A DNA stretch of 64,000 nucleotides from Coptis chinensis (GCA_015680905.1 CM027383.1:84477001-84541000); one strand, 5' to 3'; shown: positions 47,161 through 59,620, counted from the stretch's first letter. Notes: generated from the letters alone by a model not told the origin. Numbers and translations are program-made.

Positions 47161-47631
47161 AAGCTTAGAAAAGTTGTTTTTAGCAGTGGGTCTTTTAAAG
47201 TCAGATTCCCGAGACTTCCTAGGTTACTATGCTTATTCTTTAATATATATATATATATATTTTAATTTTAAAAATAAAAACAATAAACAATAAAGACATA
47301 ATTCACCCCATAGAGAAACATGACTCAAAAATCCGAGAAAACATGCAAGAGTGGAAAACGTGAATTATGTTTAAACGTGGACTTAGATTCCGGTACTTAC
47401 AGCCACACACTCCATAGAGAGGGCCCGATTACCTTAATGGTGCACTCACCAATATATGGAAATGAAAGGACATGCACCAAACACAAAAGTTGAGTCGTTT
47501 ATAGTCAGATACTCGAGACTTGTCTAGACGTATGTATGAACATGCAGTTTATCATATATCAACAACCGAAATAATTATGGATCATTCCATAAATAAATAT
47601 CCCAGAAAACATATCCAAACACAATCAAGCA

Positions 47632-48315
47632 CTAAGATTTCCCATGACTCAACCTAGTGAAATGAAAGCGAAGTCGGATAACCCTATTATGTAACCTATC
47701 ATGCACCTTATTTTTCATTTTTGAATGAGTGGGTGTTCTAGTAAATAAGGGTGGAAAAGTGAATGGTTGTGAAGAATATGGTGGATATGGATAAGTTGTA
47801 GAAAGACAAACACAAAACAATGAGGATGTGGTTTTAGCACAAAACTCATTCATTGTGTGTGTAGGGACTGTCTCAATTCTGAAAATGAAGGTGTCAAGTG
47901 GTTTGTCCTTCTGTAGTATTTGTTTACTAGGTGGATTTACAAAATTATGGAGCACGGGAGAAACAAAAGGATCGAGTGCAAACTCGAGATTCCTTTGAAA
48001 GGGCGGAAGGAGGGGAGTCGAGGTGGATGTTGTGCAAAATAGTTCTTGATAGGGTGAATCATCACCTGCTCTAAGAAACTCATCGAATTGCTCATCTAGA
48101 TTAGTCATATCCACGTTACTATGATAGTCCTCTATATCTTTGAGAAAATCATCTATCTCCTCCTCATCCTTAATATGTGTATCGATTAGTGTAGGAATGG
48201 AAATGTTGGAGTCTGAACTTCCAAAGGAAAGAAATTTGGGCATATGATTATCAGAGAACGTGTTGTTGAAATAATCTCGAGCAACGCTCTCGATCATGCT
48301 AACCTCTCCATCCAT
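47632..48315 (-). pseudogene. Post-protease frame of element 1
   Basis: A 227-codon open frame starting MDGEVSMIESVARDYF. Its start resembles the protease-RT linker of Athila-0 (CMIEALAHDYL), so it marks where RT would be expected. The rest is acidic (DEEEIDDFLKDIEDY-like) and then basic (HDRLHNRVIRLRFHFTRL), with no polymerase motif. The sister frame in element 2 is alignable end to end. Confidence 0.65.
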
Positions 48316-49321
48316 AGACGAATCGGGTAACTCGTCTTTGTTTTAAAAACATTGACTTCAACGTAAAGATGGTCAAAAGACATGGACATTGAACCATCAC
48401 GACAATTAATGAGCGCATTGGCGGTTGCCGTTAAAAGGACGCCTAAGATTATCGGACAGAGTCGCTAATCGACTTCTCAGATCGAGGATGACAAAATCAG
48501 CCGGATAGTAAAATCCTGAATTTTTACCGAACATTTTCGACGACACCCTTAGGATACTTAATAGACCGATCAGCTAATTGCCACGCCATTTTAGTGGGTT
48601 GCATCTCGCCTAAACCTATTTGTCTATACAAATAAAACGGAGTAAGTTTACACTAGCCCCCAAGTCTAATAACGCTGTCGTCGTCAGATAGGAATCTCCT
48701 AAGGTGCATTAGATGGGGATCTACCGAGTGGTCCTTGTACTTAACAATTCCATTATGTTCGGGATAGAGTTGGGGAATTGTTCGTTAAAAGGCGCCTTTT
48801 GGTATATTGGTCTTACGCCTAGTAGTACACAATTCCTTAAGAAACTTAGCATGGTGTGGTAGCTTTTTTATAGCTCGAGGAAAGGAAGGTTTATAGTTAG
48901 GTTCTTAAAACATCCCTAATCTCCTCGTAATTTGTATCCCTAGTTAACATGGCTAATTTTTTGTGGAAACGGTGGTTTCGTCTATATTTAGCAATGGTAT
49001 TACCCGGGTGTTTAACCGTGGCTTCTGTTTCTTAGGTTTTGTTGTAACTGGTACCTCTACAAAGGTAGGCTCTTCAGTTTCTATTTTGGTATCTAGTAAT
49101 ATAGCAGGTGTAGGGGCTACTGGTGTGGTAACTATAGGCATAGTTACTTTGTTATCAACCACTCTACCAGAACGGAGAGTGGTGATGGCCTTTTGCTCAC
49201 CTACATTTTCATATTCACTACTAGTATTATCGGTTACCTCAAAGGCTGTATTTGTTGTTTTAGGATTAGGTATTTCGTTACTTGGAAACACACCTTTGGG
49301 TTGGGCTTTATCTTGAGCCAA
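48316..49321 (-). pseudogene. Element 1 protease region (decayed)
   Basis: The N-terminal linker is open at 48953-49321 (SSEYENVGEQKAITTLRSGRVVDNKVT, a motif before the protease in Athila elements). The protease core at 48316-48950 is in broken frames that can be matched to the intact region of element 2. Confidence 0.7.
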
Positions 49322-50778
49322 CTGTTTGGTTAAATTATTAACGGATTGTAGAAATTTGTTGGTTAGATTGAGCCATGGTTTGGAAAAATTTTTGGCTCAC
49401 TTGTATGAAGGTGTCAAGACGATCCAGTTGTGTGGGTGTAGTAGTCACGCGGGTGGTGTGGATCGAACTATTTCACGGAATTATTTATGGGTGGATTTTG
49501 GTAGTTATTATTTACCGAACGATACCTCTATTAGCATTATAATTAATATAACTACTTTGACCTTGTGCTTGACCTTGTCGAGGTTGCACTTGGTTGTTAT
49601 AATTATTAAAATTCCCCGACCCTCGCCCTTGTCGTGAGTGGGGCTTGATTAAAGCCGTCGCGTGAGCCCTAACATATTGGTTATTATACCCTTGAGGTGT
49701 GACGTTTTGGTTATTTCTCCAACCGAAGTTGGGATTTTGTCTCCAAGGGGCGTTAGGTTCACTATTAATGGAACAAGCCCGTTCATAGGCTATAGGATAG
49801 TGGGAGTCGGGATGCTTTCGGGGCTCCAAATGTAAAACTACATGGATTTGAATTTACATTCATGACGGGATTGGCTTTTGTTGTACGAAATGGCCTCTAC
49901 CTTTTTGTGAGGGATTCAATTAGAGTTTTAAGCTCGGGATCTGATTTAACCTCAAACATACCTTGGTAGCCTTAACTATTGAAGAAGGACTAGCGAGGCG
50001 GGGAGTAATCGTCACTACCCCCAATTATTATTACGCTTTAGTCCGATCTTCCAAAAATTTATATGCCTCCGGGGGCTCCTTTACTTAAGAAACTACCCCC
50101 ATTCATTATGTCTAGGACTTCTTTATGGTGGTGTAGAAGTCCTTTGAAAAGGCACCGAACTAACGGTCTTTCGCTAAGTTATGATGTGGACACTCTATAA
50201 GGAGATCGGTGAAACGATTCCAAGCCTCCTCAAATGTTTCATGAGGATTTTGTCGAAAAGAAATGAATCTTGGAAAGCATCTCATCCGTCTTTAGGGGTG
50301 GGTAAAATGTTCCATAAACAAACAACAAGTTTAGCCCACGAGTCCACGTAATTAGGGCGTTTGGGCGTTAACCAAGACACTTTATCGGCTAAGGTGAAAG
50401 GGAATACCCTTAATTTAAATTGTTCCGCACTAAACCGTAGGGATGGTGGAATGTTGTTAGGACTTGTTTAATCCCTACGATGTGCTGATAAGGTTTTTCA
50501 TGGTCTAATCCATGAAAAACGGGTAACAAATTAAAAATATTTAGGGGGATTCGGAAATCCCCCGCTGGGTCTGCTAGAACGATGCAAGATTTGGGGCTAT
50601 CACTCAAGGCTTTGTAGAAGTTAGAGAGAGGCCTTTCTTCTTCGTCGGGCATTATGTCAGGTGATGTGTGTGAAATATTAGCTAGAGGTGTAGTGGGTGG
50701 TATACTAGATAGACTTGTTTGTTGACGTTGTTGTGTAATGACGTTCGGTGTTTTTGTTCGGCCAGACCTTCATCTCAT
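49322..50778 (-). pseudogene. Element 1 Gag
   Basis: The presumed start is at 50778, with an early stop in the third codon. ALSDSPKSCIVLADPAGDF and VFHGLDHEKPYQHIVGIK at 50410-50652 match Gag of element 2. The middle is full of stops. The Asn/Gln-rich C-terminal part (NAPWRQNPNFGWRNNQNV, RQGQAQGQ) is open at 49512-49829. Confidence 0.75.
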
Positions 50779-51300
50779 ACAAGGCTAAAACCAAACTTAG
50801 CTAAACACATCAACACTCCAAACAATTCTGATATACTAGTATAAACCTCTAACAGGAGAGCGAGGTGTGGAAGAAAGGAATACCTGATTGCGTCCTTGCT
50901 TCGCTTATGAATAGCGTCTTGTTTACGCTTGTTCAGTGTATATAACAGGTTAGAACACTGAAAAATATGAAAGATCAAAGTTCGAATCAAAACTGTCGAA
51001 ATTCGACAAAATTTGCTAAAGGTGTCGCGCCGCATAGAAGCGGTGGCGCTCAATGTATTTTAGAATTCCAGAGTTGAAGGGCGGGTCGCGCTCCACATGG
51101 GGGCGGGTCGCGCTCGAGGTCCAGTGAGTTAGGGCGGGTCGCGCTAAAGGAAGGAAGCCCAGCGCCGGTGTAATTTTACCCGAACTTTTCAACTCAAAAT
51201 GGACAACCACAAAGATGAATCAAACAAGGGTGGGTGGGTGAAATGGGACTTTAAGAAAAGTACTAACACTACTTAAAACAATGCGAAAGTGAAACTAAGA
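50779..51300 (-). other. Element 1 leader with GC-rich iterons
   Basis: Between primer site and gag. GGGCGGGTCGCGCT occurs three times at about 51079-51092, 51101-51114 and 51132-51145. No gene. Confidence 0.7.
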
Positions 51301-51314
51301 TGGCAGCGGCGCCA
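51301..51314 (-). promoter_or_regulatory. Element 1 primer-binding site (tRNA-Asp type)
   Basis: In coding sense TGGCGCCGCTGCCA, two bases inside the 5' LTR end. Complementary to a tRNA-Asp 3' end in the usual Athila manner. Confidence 0.85.
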
Positions 51315-51316
51315 TT

Positions 51317-52810
51317 TGATAAAAGTAAAATGAATAGTTTACCTACGAAATGAACGATGAACTCAAAACGTAAGTAAACTAAAACTATCTTAAGTGCCTA
51401 TATTTTTATCAAAGATTCTACTCTAAAGTCTATGAGATATAGTGGAGTAGAGTGATTTGTTCCACTCTTAGTCCTTCAGCATGCTATGTTCTCAAGTGTA
51501 AGTACTCTAAACTTAAAGTCTAATGAGAGATTTACGAAAAAGGCAACTAGACTACGATGCAACTACCCACAAAATGCAACTAGTCGACGATGGGAATAAC
51601 TAAGGGAATGCTACGTTGATTCTATGATAAGGAGTTAGAGGGGGATTGATTCCACCTTAACTCGACTTAATCCTATTAACGACGAATCGTCGCAGAACAA
51701 TTGGTTCTTCCTAATCCCTAATTACACATGGCATTCCTACCAATTCATAACTAGCATGTGAACGATTAAACCCATTCTCATGGTGAACTAATCGTTTATA
51801 GAGTGGAAAGGAAATTACGACGAATCTACGATATTCGGAATCAAGCTTTCATCAAGGCTTCTCAACCCCCTCTAATGGAGGTTTAGCCGAGAATCATTAC
51901 GCAATCATTTCCGATTACATTAAACTAAACATGATATAAAGAATTGAAATTTACTTAATTAAACAATAATGAAATCTAATTTAATGACTCAAATGAAATA
52001 AAGACAAGAATTGAAATTAGATCTAGGAATGGAAATGACAAAATCGAAATTGATAAAAATACTACTTTATTGATCTAATCAAAATAAAGAACAAGATTCA
52101 AAGGTTTAATCTAATACAATAATTGAAATGGAACTAAACTTAATTAATCTACATGAAAAAAACTAGATCTAGAATTCATTAATGGAGGCTACTAATCTAA
52201 TCTATTTCTAGGTCTAACTATCTACCATTAACTATCTACCATTAACAAAGAGCTAAGCTTTTGTTTTTATACATTCAGATCCAAAAATCGTGCATGGGCT
52301 TGGAGCCATGTTTTGGGCCAGAGAATCAGGCCCAAAACCCAATTCTTTCAGTCCAAAAAGGCCTCTTCAGCTGCAGTTGGCTTCAACAGACTTTCCGTCC
52401 ACTTTTGCTCCTCTGATTGGGTCAAGGCTTAGACCATTGGAAAGCTCTTTCCGAGCCGGTCGTTTTGACATAAGGTAGGCCCCATTCCGAGGTCTGAGTC
52501 CAAGGATATGTCATTCGGAAGTTCTGCTGACTTTGTGTGCTGTTTCGGCCCGCGTCGACTTTTCAGCTTTTGACCGGGCTTTTAGAAAGGCTTTGTCTTC
52601 TTGAAACTTGGCCTTTAATCACAGAACTCCTTAGTAACCGACCTTTGCTCCTTTATCTCGCTAAAGTGGCACATTTCTGCACATAATGGACTTTGAAGCC
52701 TGAAATGCATAAAAACACGTAATCAGTGTTAACTCTTAATTATTACTCATATAATTGGTCTAAAAGTATGACTGTTAAAGGGTTAAAACTACAGTTTTGG
52801 GCTCTTATCA
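51317..52810 (-). repeat. Element 1 5' LTR
   Basis: Runs TGATAAAAGT to GCTCTTATCA, with matching TGATAA/TTATCA ends. Highly similar to the 3' LTR, apart from scattered substitutions and short indels, so the insertion is fairly recent. TATA box at 52264-52271 on the minus strand. Confidence 0.93.
52264..52271 (-). promoter_or_regulatory. TATA box, element 1 5' LTR
   Basis: TATAAAAA on the minus strand within the LTR, at the same place as in the sister LTRs. Confidence 0.65.
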
Positions 52811-52815
52811 GAGAC

Positions 52816-54340
52816 TAATGTTTTCCATATGTTACAACAACCACAGGAGGTGTGTGTTGTGAACAAGGTATGCATGATTGAAGCGTTAGCACATGATTAT
52901 CTGACTCATTTATATCCTATTGACGAGTTGTTGAAAGCTCTGACAGACTCAAGCTGTGAGGAACTTAGTGTCGAGGCAATCAATGCGATTTTGGATTCAT
53001 CACCTGTCATGGATGACATCAAGTTCAAAGAAAAGTTTGAATCGCCTATGCCTGATGGACCATCTAAAGAGCTTAAGAAGGAGCCGCCTAAGCTAGAATT
53101 GAAGCCTTTGCCGTCTACACTCAAGTATGTTTTCTTGGGAGATTTGGGAACCTACCCAGTAGTCATTGCATCAGATTTGACTGAGGAGCAGAAATCTAGG
53201 TTAGTAGCACTTTTAAAGGAACACAAGTCAGCTATAGGTTGGACAATTGACGATATCAAAGGGATCAACCCTATGGTAGTTCAACATAGGATTCATTTGG
53301 AAGAGGATTCCAAGACTTCTAAGCAACCACAGAGGAGGCTTAATCCAAAGATGAAGGAAGTAGTTTGAGAAGAGGTCGTCAAACTCCTTGACGTCGGCAT
53401 TATCTACCCTATTTCTGATAGTCAATGGGTTAGTCCAGTTCAAGTTGTGCCGAAGAAGTCCGGAACCACAGTGATCGAGAACGAGAACAATGAGTTGATT
53501 CCAACCAGGATTCAGACTGGATGGAGAGTTTGCATCGATTATAGGAAGCTGAATAGCGCATCAAGGAAAGACCATTTTTCACTGCCATTTATTGATCAGA
53601 TGTTAGAAAGATTAGCTGGACAAGCTTACTACTGCTTTCTTGATGGTTACTCAGGATATTTTCAAATCCATATTCACCCTGAAGACCAAGAGAAGACAAC
53701 ATTCACATGTCCGTTTCGAACATTAAGCCACCGTCGTATGCCTTTTGGTCTATGCAATGCACCAAACTACTTTTCAAATGATGCATGATGAGTATTTTTA
53801 CGACATGGTGGAGAAATACATGGAAGTTTTTATGGATGATTTTTCAGTTTTTGGATCATCTTTTGAGGATTGCCTACACTATCTCTCCTTAGTCCTTAAA
53901 CGCTGTTACGATACCAACTTAGTTCTGAACTGGGAAAAGTGTCACTTCATGGTAAAGGAAGGGATAGTGCTGGGTCACCAAGTTTCAAAGGAAGGAATTC
54001 TGGTAGATCGAGCGAATATTAATATTATAAACGATCTACCCAAACCAAGAACTGTCAAAGATATCCGTGCCTTCCTAGGTCACGCGGGATTCTACCGTCG
54101 ATTTATCAAGGATTTCAGTAGAATTGCAACACCGCTGTCACATCTGTTAGGGAAAGATATTTTCTTTGATTTTGATACGTCATGTGTTGAAGCTTTTATG
54201 AAGTTAAAGGAAGCACTCACTTCAGCACCAATCATTCGTGCTCCCGACTGGAGCCAACCATTTGAGATCATGTGTAATGCATCTGATTATGCTATAGGAG
54301 TCGTTCTAGGACAAAGAGACAAGAAAGTGCCATACGCAAT
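52816..54340 (+). pseudogene. Athila-0 reverse transcriptase and start of RNase H
   Basis: Continues Athila-0 after element 1. The protease-RT linker (CMIEALAHDYL) and LKPLPSTLKYVFLG open the domain. A stop at about 53366 interrupts it. Then WRVCIDYRKLNSASRKDHF, FLDGYSGYFQIHIHPED and RRMPFGLCNAP follow, and after a frameshift near 53765 the catalytic FMDDFSVFG. The connection has LGHAGFYRRFIKDFSRIATPLS. The RNase H starts FEIMCNASDYAIGVVLGQR and is cut at 54340 by element 2. Apart from the stop and the frameshift the motifs are well kept. Confidence 0.92.
54336..54340 (+). repeat. Left target-site sequence of element 2 (GCAAT)
   Basis: The five bases before the LTR. The second copy should lie after the 3' LTR beyond the window. 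Confidence 0.6.
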
Positions 54341-55829
54341 TGATAAGAGCCCAAAACTGTAGTTTTAACCCTGTAACAGTCATACTTTTAGACCAATTAT
54401 GTGAGTAATAATTAAGAGTTAACACTGATTACGTGTTTTTATGCATTTCAGGTTTCAAAGTCCATTATGTGCAGAAATGTGCCACTTTAGCGAGATAAAG
54501 GAGCAAAGGTCGGTTACTAAGTAGTTCCGTGATTAAAGGCCACGATTCAAGAAGACAAAGCCTTCCTAAAGCCGTCAAGTCAAAAGTCTGAAAAGTCGAC
54601 ACCGCGTAAACAAAGACACACAGCCTAGCAGAACTTCCGAAGGCGTATCTTTGGACTCGGACCTCGAATGGGGCCTACCTTATGTCAAAACGACCGGCTC
54701 GGAAAGAGCTTTCCAATGGTCTAAGCCTTGACCCAATCAGAGGAGCAAAAGTGGACGAAAAGTCTGTTGAAGCCAACTGCAGCTGAAGAGGCCTTTTGAT
54801 CGAAAGAATTGGGTTTTGGGCCCCGATTCTTCGGCCCAAAACATGGCTCCAAGCCCATGCACGATTTTGGATCTGAAAGTATAAAAACCAAAGTGTAGCT
54901 CTTTGTTAATGGTAGCTAGTTAGACCTAAAACAATATAGATAATTCTAGATCTAGTTTTCAGTAGATTAATTAAGTTTTAGTTCCATTTTCAATTCTTGT
55001 TTTAGATTAAGTCTTTGAATCATTGTTCTTGATTGATTAGATAAATAAAATAGTTATTTTGTCAATTTCTATTCTTGTCATTTACATTGTGTTAGATTTG
55101 ATTTAATTTATTACTTGGTATTCCATTCTTAGTTATTAATTCGATTTTAATTATTGTTTAATTTAGATTAGTAAATTTCAATTCTTTATATCATGTTTAG
55201 TTTTAATTTAATCGAAATGATTAAGTAATGATTCTCGCTAAAACCTCCATTAGAGGGGGTTGAGAAGCCTTGATGAAAGCTTGATTCCGATTATCGTAGA
55301 GTCGTCGTAATTTCCTTTCCACTCTAGAAACGATTAGTTCACCATGAGAATGGGTTTAATCGTTCACATGCTAGTTATGAATTGGTAGAAATGCCATGTG
55401 TAATTAGGGATTAGGAAGAACTAATTGTTCATGGAAGCGATTCAAGTCCCGATTTCAATGATTAAATGGTTAATAGGATTAAGTTGAGTTAAGGTGGAAT
55501 TAATCCCCCTCTAACTCTTTATCATCGAATCAACGTAGCATAACCATAGTTATTTTGATAATCGATTAGTTGCACCTTGTGGGTAGTTGCATCGTAGTCT
55601 AGTTGCCACTTCGTAAATCTCTCATTTGACTTAGAGTAGAGTAATTAGACTTGAAAACACAACATGCAGAAGGACTAGGAGTGGAACGAACTTCCTACTC
55701 CACTATATCTCATAGGATTGAGAGTAGAAATCTTTGATAAATCTTAGGCACATAATATAGTTTTAGTTTACTTACGTTTTGAGTTCATCGTTCATTTCGT
55801 AGGTAAACTATTCAAATTGTATCTTATCA
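54341..55829 (+). repeat. Element 2 5' LTR
   Basis: TGATAAGAGCCC to TATCTTATCA, 1489 bp. It is the inverse of the LTRs of element 1 but more diverged from each of them than they are from one another, for example around 54990-55220. Confidence 0.92.
54880..54887 (+). promoter_or_regulatory. TATA box, element 2 LTR
   Basis: TATAAAAA in the centre of the LTR. Confidence 0.65.
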
Positions 55830-55831
55830 AA

Positions 55832-55845
55832 TGGCGCCGCTGCCA
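55832..55845 (+). promoter_or_regulatory. Element 2 primer-binding site (tRNA-Asp type)
   Basis: TGGCGCCGCTGCCA, two bases after the LTR end. Confidence 0.88.
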
Positions 55846-56369
55846 TCTTAGTTTCACTTTCGCATTGTTTCCATAGTGTAAGTACTTTTCTTTAAGTCCC
55901 ATTTCACCCACCCACCCTTGTTTGATTCATACTGTGGTTTTCCGATTCAGCGTTGAAAAGTTCCCCAAAAAAATACACTCGAAGCGACCCATCACGCTAT
56001 AAAGGAGCGCACCAAGGTCCTATAGCTGGAACACGAAGCGCCGACCCCCCTTGTGGAGCGCGACCCGCCCTAAAAACACTGTAATTTGAAAACTACGAGA
56101 GCGACCTTTCTATGAAGAGCACCACCCGCTTTGCTAATTTTTCCGGAATTCAACAGTTTTGACTCGAACTTTGATTTTTCAAGTTTTTCAGTGTTCTAAC
56201 TTGTTATATACACTAAACACGCGAAAACAAGACGCTATTCATAAGAGAAGCAAGGACGCAATCAGGTATTCCTTTCTTCCACACCTCGATCTCTGTTAGA
56301 GGTTTATACTAGTATATCGAAATTGTTTGGAGTGTTGATGTGTTTAGCTAAGTTTGGTTTTAGCCTTGT
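55846..56369 (+). other. Element 2 leader
   Basis: Untranslated. One good copy of the leader iteron, AGCGCGACCCGCCC, is near 56058-56071, with decayed relatives between 55980 and 56130. Confidence 0.6.
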
Positions 56370-57990
56370 ATGAGATTAAGGTCCGCGGCGAACAAAACAC
56401 CGAACGTTATTACACAACAACGTCAACAAACAAGTCTATCTAGTATACCACCCACTACACCTCTAGCTACTATTTTACACATCACCGACACCGATGCCCG
56501 ACGAAGAAGAGACTCTCTCTCTCGACTTCTACAAAGCCTTGGCGATAGCCCCAAATCTTGCATCGTTCTAGCAGACCCGATTGGGGATTTCCTAATCCCC
56601 AAATATTTTAATTTGTTACCCGTTTTTCATGGATTAGACCATGAAAAACCTTATCGGCTTTACATCGTAGGATTGAACAAGTCCTAACAACATTCCACCA
56701 TCCTACGGTTGGTGCGGAACAAATTAAACTTCGGGTATTCCCTTTCACCTTAGCCCGATAAGGCGGCGTCTTTGGTTAAGCGCCCAAACGCCTAATTACG
56801 TGGACCCGTGGGCTAAACTTGTTCACTGTTTATAGAACATTTTTACCCACCCCTAAAGACGGATGAGATGCTTTCCAAGATTCATTTCTTTTCGACAAAA
56901 TCCTCATGAATCATTTTCGGAGGCTTGGAATCGTTTCACCGATCTCCTTATAGAGTGTCCACATCATAACTTAGCGAAAGACACGTTAGTTCGTGCCTTT
57001 TCAAAGGACTTCTACACCACCATAAAGAAGTCCTAGACATTATGAATGGGGGTAGTTTCTTAAGCAAAGGAGCCTCGGAGGCTTATAAATTTTTAGAGGA
57101 TCAAACTAAAGCGAAAATAACAACCGGGGTAGTGATGATATCCACCGCTCCGCTAGTTCATCAAATACAGTTAAGGCCGCCGGTATGTTTGAAGTTAAAC
57201 ACGATTCCGAGCTTAAAACTCTAATTGAATCACTCACTAAAAAGGTAGAGACCATTTCGTTCAACAAAAGCCTATCCCGTCATGAGCGTAAATTCAAATC
57301 CATGTAGTTTCATTTGGAGCCACGAGCATCCCGGACTCCTACCGTCCTATTGCCTATGAACAGGCTTGTTCCATTAATAGTGAACCTAACGCCCCTTGGA
57401 GACAAAATCCCAACTTCGGTTGGAGAAATAACCAACACGTCACACCTCCAGGGTACAATAATTAATATGTTAGGCCAACACAAAGTTTTAACCAAGCTCC
57501 ACCACGACAAGGACAGGGTCAGGGTAATTTTAATAATTATAACAACCAAATGCAACCTCGACAAGGTCAAGCACAAAGTCAAGGTATTTATAATAATTAT
57601 AATGCTAATAGAGGTATCGTTCCGGTAAATAATAACTATCAAAATCCACCCGATAAATAATTCACGCGAAATAGTTCCAGTCACACCACCCGTGACTACT
57701 ACACCCACACAACCGGATCGTCTTGACACCTTCATACAAGTGAGCCAAAAACTTTTCCAAACCATGGCTCAATCTAACCAACAGCTTCTACAATCTGTTA
57801 ATAATTTAACCCAACAGTTGGCTCAAGATAAAGCCCAACCCAAAGGTGTGTTTCCAAGTCACGAAATACCTAATCCTAAAACAACAAATACAGCCTTTGA
57901 GGTAACCGATAATACTAGTAATGAATATGAAAATGTAGGAGAGCTAAAGGCCATCACCACTCTCCGGATTAGAGAGTGGTTGATAACAAA
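56370..57990 (+). pseudogene. Element 2 Gag
   Basis: Starts at 56370 (MRLRSAANKTPNVITQQRQQ). DSPKSCIVLADPIGDF and LLPVFHGLDHEKPYR resemble the Gag N-terminal region of Athila elements. A frameshift near 56670 and later stops break the capsid region. The C-terminal part has NAPWRQNPNFGWRNN and an Asn/Gln/Gly-rich stretch, then TPTQPDRLDTFIQVSQKLFQ (open at 57692-57994). I see no standard CCHC knuckle. Confidence 0.78.
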
Positions 57991-58745
57991 GTAACTATGC
58001 CTATAGTTACCCCACCAGTAGCCCCTACACCTGCTATTTTACTAGATACCGAAATAGAAACTGAAGAGCCTACCACTGTAGAGGTACCAGTTACAACACA
58101 ACCTAGGAAACAAAAGGCCACGGTTAAACATCCAGGTGATACTATTGCTAAATATAGACAGAAACCACTGTTTCCACAAAAATTAGCCCTGTTAACTAGG
58201 GATACAAATTATGAGGAGATTAGGGACGTTTTCAAGAATCTAACTATAAACCTTCCTTTCCTCGAAGCTATTAAAAAGCTACCACACCATGCTAAGTTTC
58301 TTAAGGAATTGTGTACTACTAGGCGTAAGACAAATATACCAAAAGACGCCTTTTTAATAGAACAATTCCTAACTCTATCTGAACATAATGGAATTGTTAA
58401 GTACAAGGACCCTGGTCGTCCTACTGTAGAATGCACCTTAGGAGATTCTTATACGACGACCGCGTTATTAGACTTGGGGGCTAGTGTTAACTTACTCCCG
58501 TTTTATTTGTATAGACAAATAGGTCTAGACGAGATGCAAGCCACTAAAATGACGTTGCAATTAGCTGATCGGTCTATTAAGTATCCTAAGGGAGTCGTCG
58601 AAAATGTTCTGGTAAAAGTTCAGGATTTTTACTATCCGGCTGATTTTGTCATCCTCGACACAGAAGTCGTAACGACTCTGTCCTGATCATCTTAGGGCGT
58701 CCTTTCCCGGCAACCGCCAATGCGCTCATTAATTGCCGCGATGGT
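57976..58745 (+). pseudogene. Element 2 protease
   Basis: Open for 236 codons at 57976-58686, after the linker motif VDNKVTMPIV. The pre-protease block reads FKNLTINLPFLEAIKKLPHHAKFLKELC. The active site is LLDLGASVNLLPFYLYRQIGL, followed by KMTLQLADRSIKYPKGVVENV and YPADFVILDTE. A frameshift at about 58680 leads to LGRPFPATANALINCRDG. This is the best-preserved protease in the window. Confidence 0.88.
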
Positions 58746-58828
58746 TCAATGTCCCATGTCTTTTGGCCATCTTGCTGTTGAAGTCAATGTTTTTAAAACA
58801 AAGACACCGCCATTACCCGATTAGATCT

Positions 58829-59620
58829 ATGGATGGAGAGGTTAGCATGATCGAGAGCTTTGCTCGAGATTATTTCAACAACACGTTCCCTGATAATCAT
58901 ATTCCCAAATTTCTTTCCTTTGGAAGTTCAGACTCCAACATTTCCATCCCTACACTAGTCGATACACATATTACGGATGAGGATGAGATAGACGACTTTC
59001 TCAAAGATGTAGAGGACTATCATAGTAACGAGGATATGACCAATCTAGATGAGCAATTCGATGAGTTTCTTAGAGCAGGTGATAATTCACCTTATCAAGA
59101 ACTACTTTCCACAATATCCACCTCGACTTCCTTCCTTCCACCCTTTCAAAGGAATCTCGAGTTTGCACTCGATCCTTTTGTTTCTTCTGTGCTTCATAAT
59201 TTTTTAAATCCACCTAGTAAACAAATACTTCAGAAGACAAAAGCGTTTGACACCTTCATTTTCAGACTTGAGACAGTCCCTACCTACACTATGAATGAGT
59301 TTTGTGCTAAACCCACATCCTCATTTTTTACATGCTATCGTTCTACAACTTATCTATATCCACCATATTCTCCACAACCATTCACTTTTCCACACTTATT
59401 TACTAGAACACCCACTCGTTCAAAAATGAAAAAGAAGGTGCATGCTAGGTTACGTAATATGGTGATCCGACTTTGCTTTCATTTCACTAGGTTGCGTCAT
59501 AGGAAATCTTGGTGCTTGATTGTGTTTGGATATGTTTTCTGTGATATTTATTTATGGAATGATCCTCCACTATTTCGGTTGTTGATATATGATAAACTGC
59601 ATGTTCATACATATGTTTAG
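58829..59620 (+). CDS. Post-protease frame of element 2, unknown function
   Basis: Open from MDGEVSMIESFARDYF, about 264 codons. The N-terminal block resembles the protease-RT linker of Athila-0. It then turns acidic (DEDEIDDFLKDVEDY, LDEQFDEFLRAGD), contains a Pro/Ser/Tyr-rich part and ends basic and aromatic (RLRNMVIRLCFHFTRLRHRKSW). No RT motif is present where RT should begin, so this seems a fusion of the linker with other sequence across a pol deletion. It is open in both sister elements over most of its length. Confidence 0.55.
   Translation: MDGEVSMIESFARDYFNNTFPDNHIPKFLSFGSSDSNISIPTLVDTHITDEDEIDDFLKDVEDYHSNEDMTNLDEQFDEFLRAGDNSPYQELLSTISTSTSFLPPFQRNLEFALDPFVSSVLHNFLNPPSKQILQKTKAFDTFIFRLETVPTYTMNEFCAKPTSSFFTCYRSTTYLYPPYSPQPFTFPHLFTRTPTRSKMKKKVHARLRNMVIRLCFHFTRLRHRKSWCLIVFGYVFCDIYLWNDPPLFRLLIYDKLHVHTYV

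Larger units (their letters stand above)
40197..52810 (-). mobile_element. Element 1: complete non-autonomous Athila-related LTR element, 12.6 kb
   Basis: Both LTRs (40197-41709 and 51317-52810), a tRNA-Asp primer site at 51301-51314, a polypurine tract at 41710-41735 and a 5-bp target duplication are present. In coding order it has gag, protease, a linker frame, ORF A and ORF B. No RT, RNase H or integrase motif is found in the 9.6-kb interior, so mobility would need enzymes from a related autonomous element. The closely similar sister, element 2, lies in the opposite direction to the right. Confidence 0.9.
40192..52815 (-). repeat. Target-site duplication of element 1 (GAGAC)
   Basis: GAGAC at 40192-40196 and again at 52811-52815 exactly flanks the two LTR ends. 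Removing the element and one GAGAC joins the Athila-0 protease end to its RT linker. Confidence 0.93.

Noticed and set aside
57310..57765. 151-codon minus-strand frame
   Set aside because: It is antisense to the Asn/Gln-rich Gag C terminus, and its Ile/Thr/Val-rich content comes from reading AAT/CAA codons backwards.
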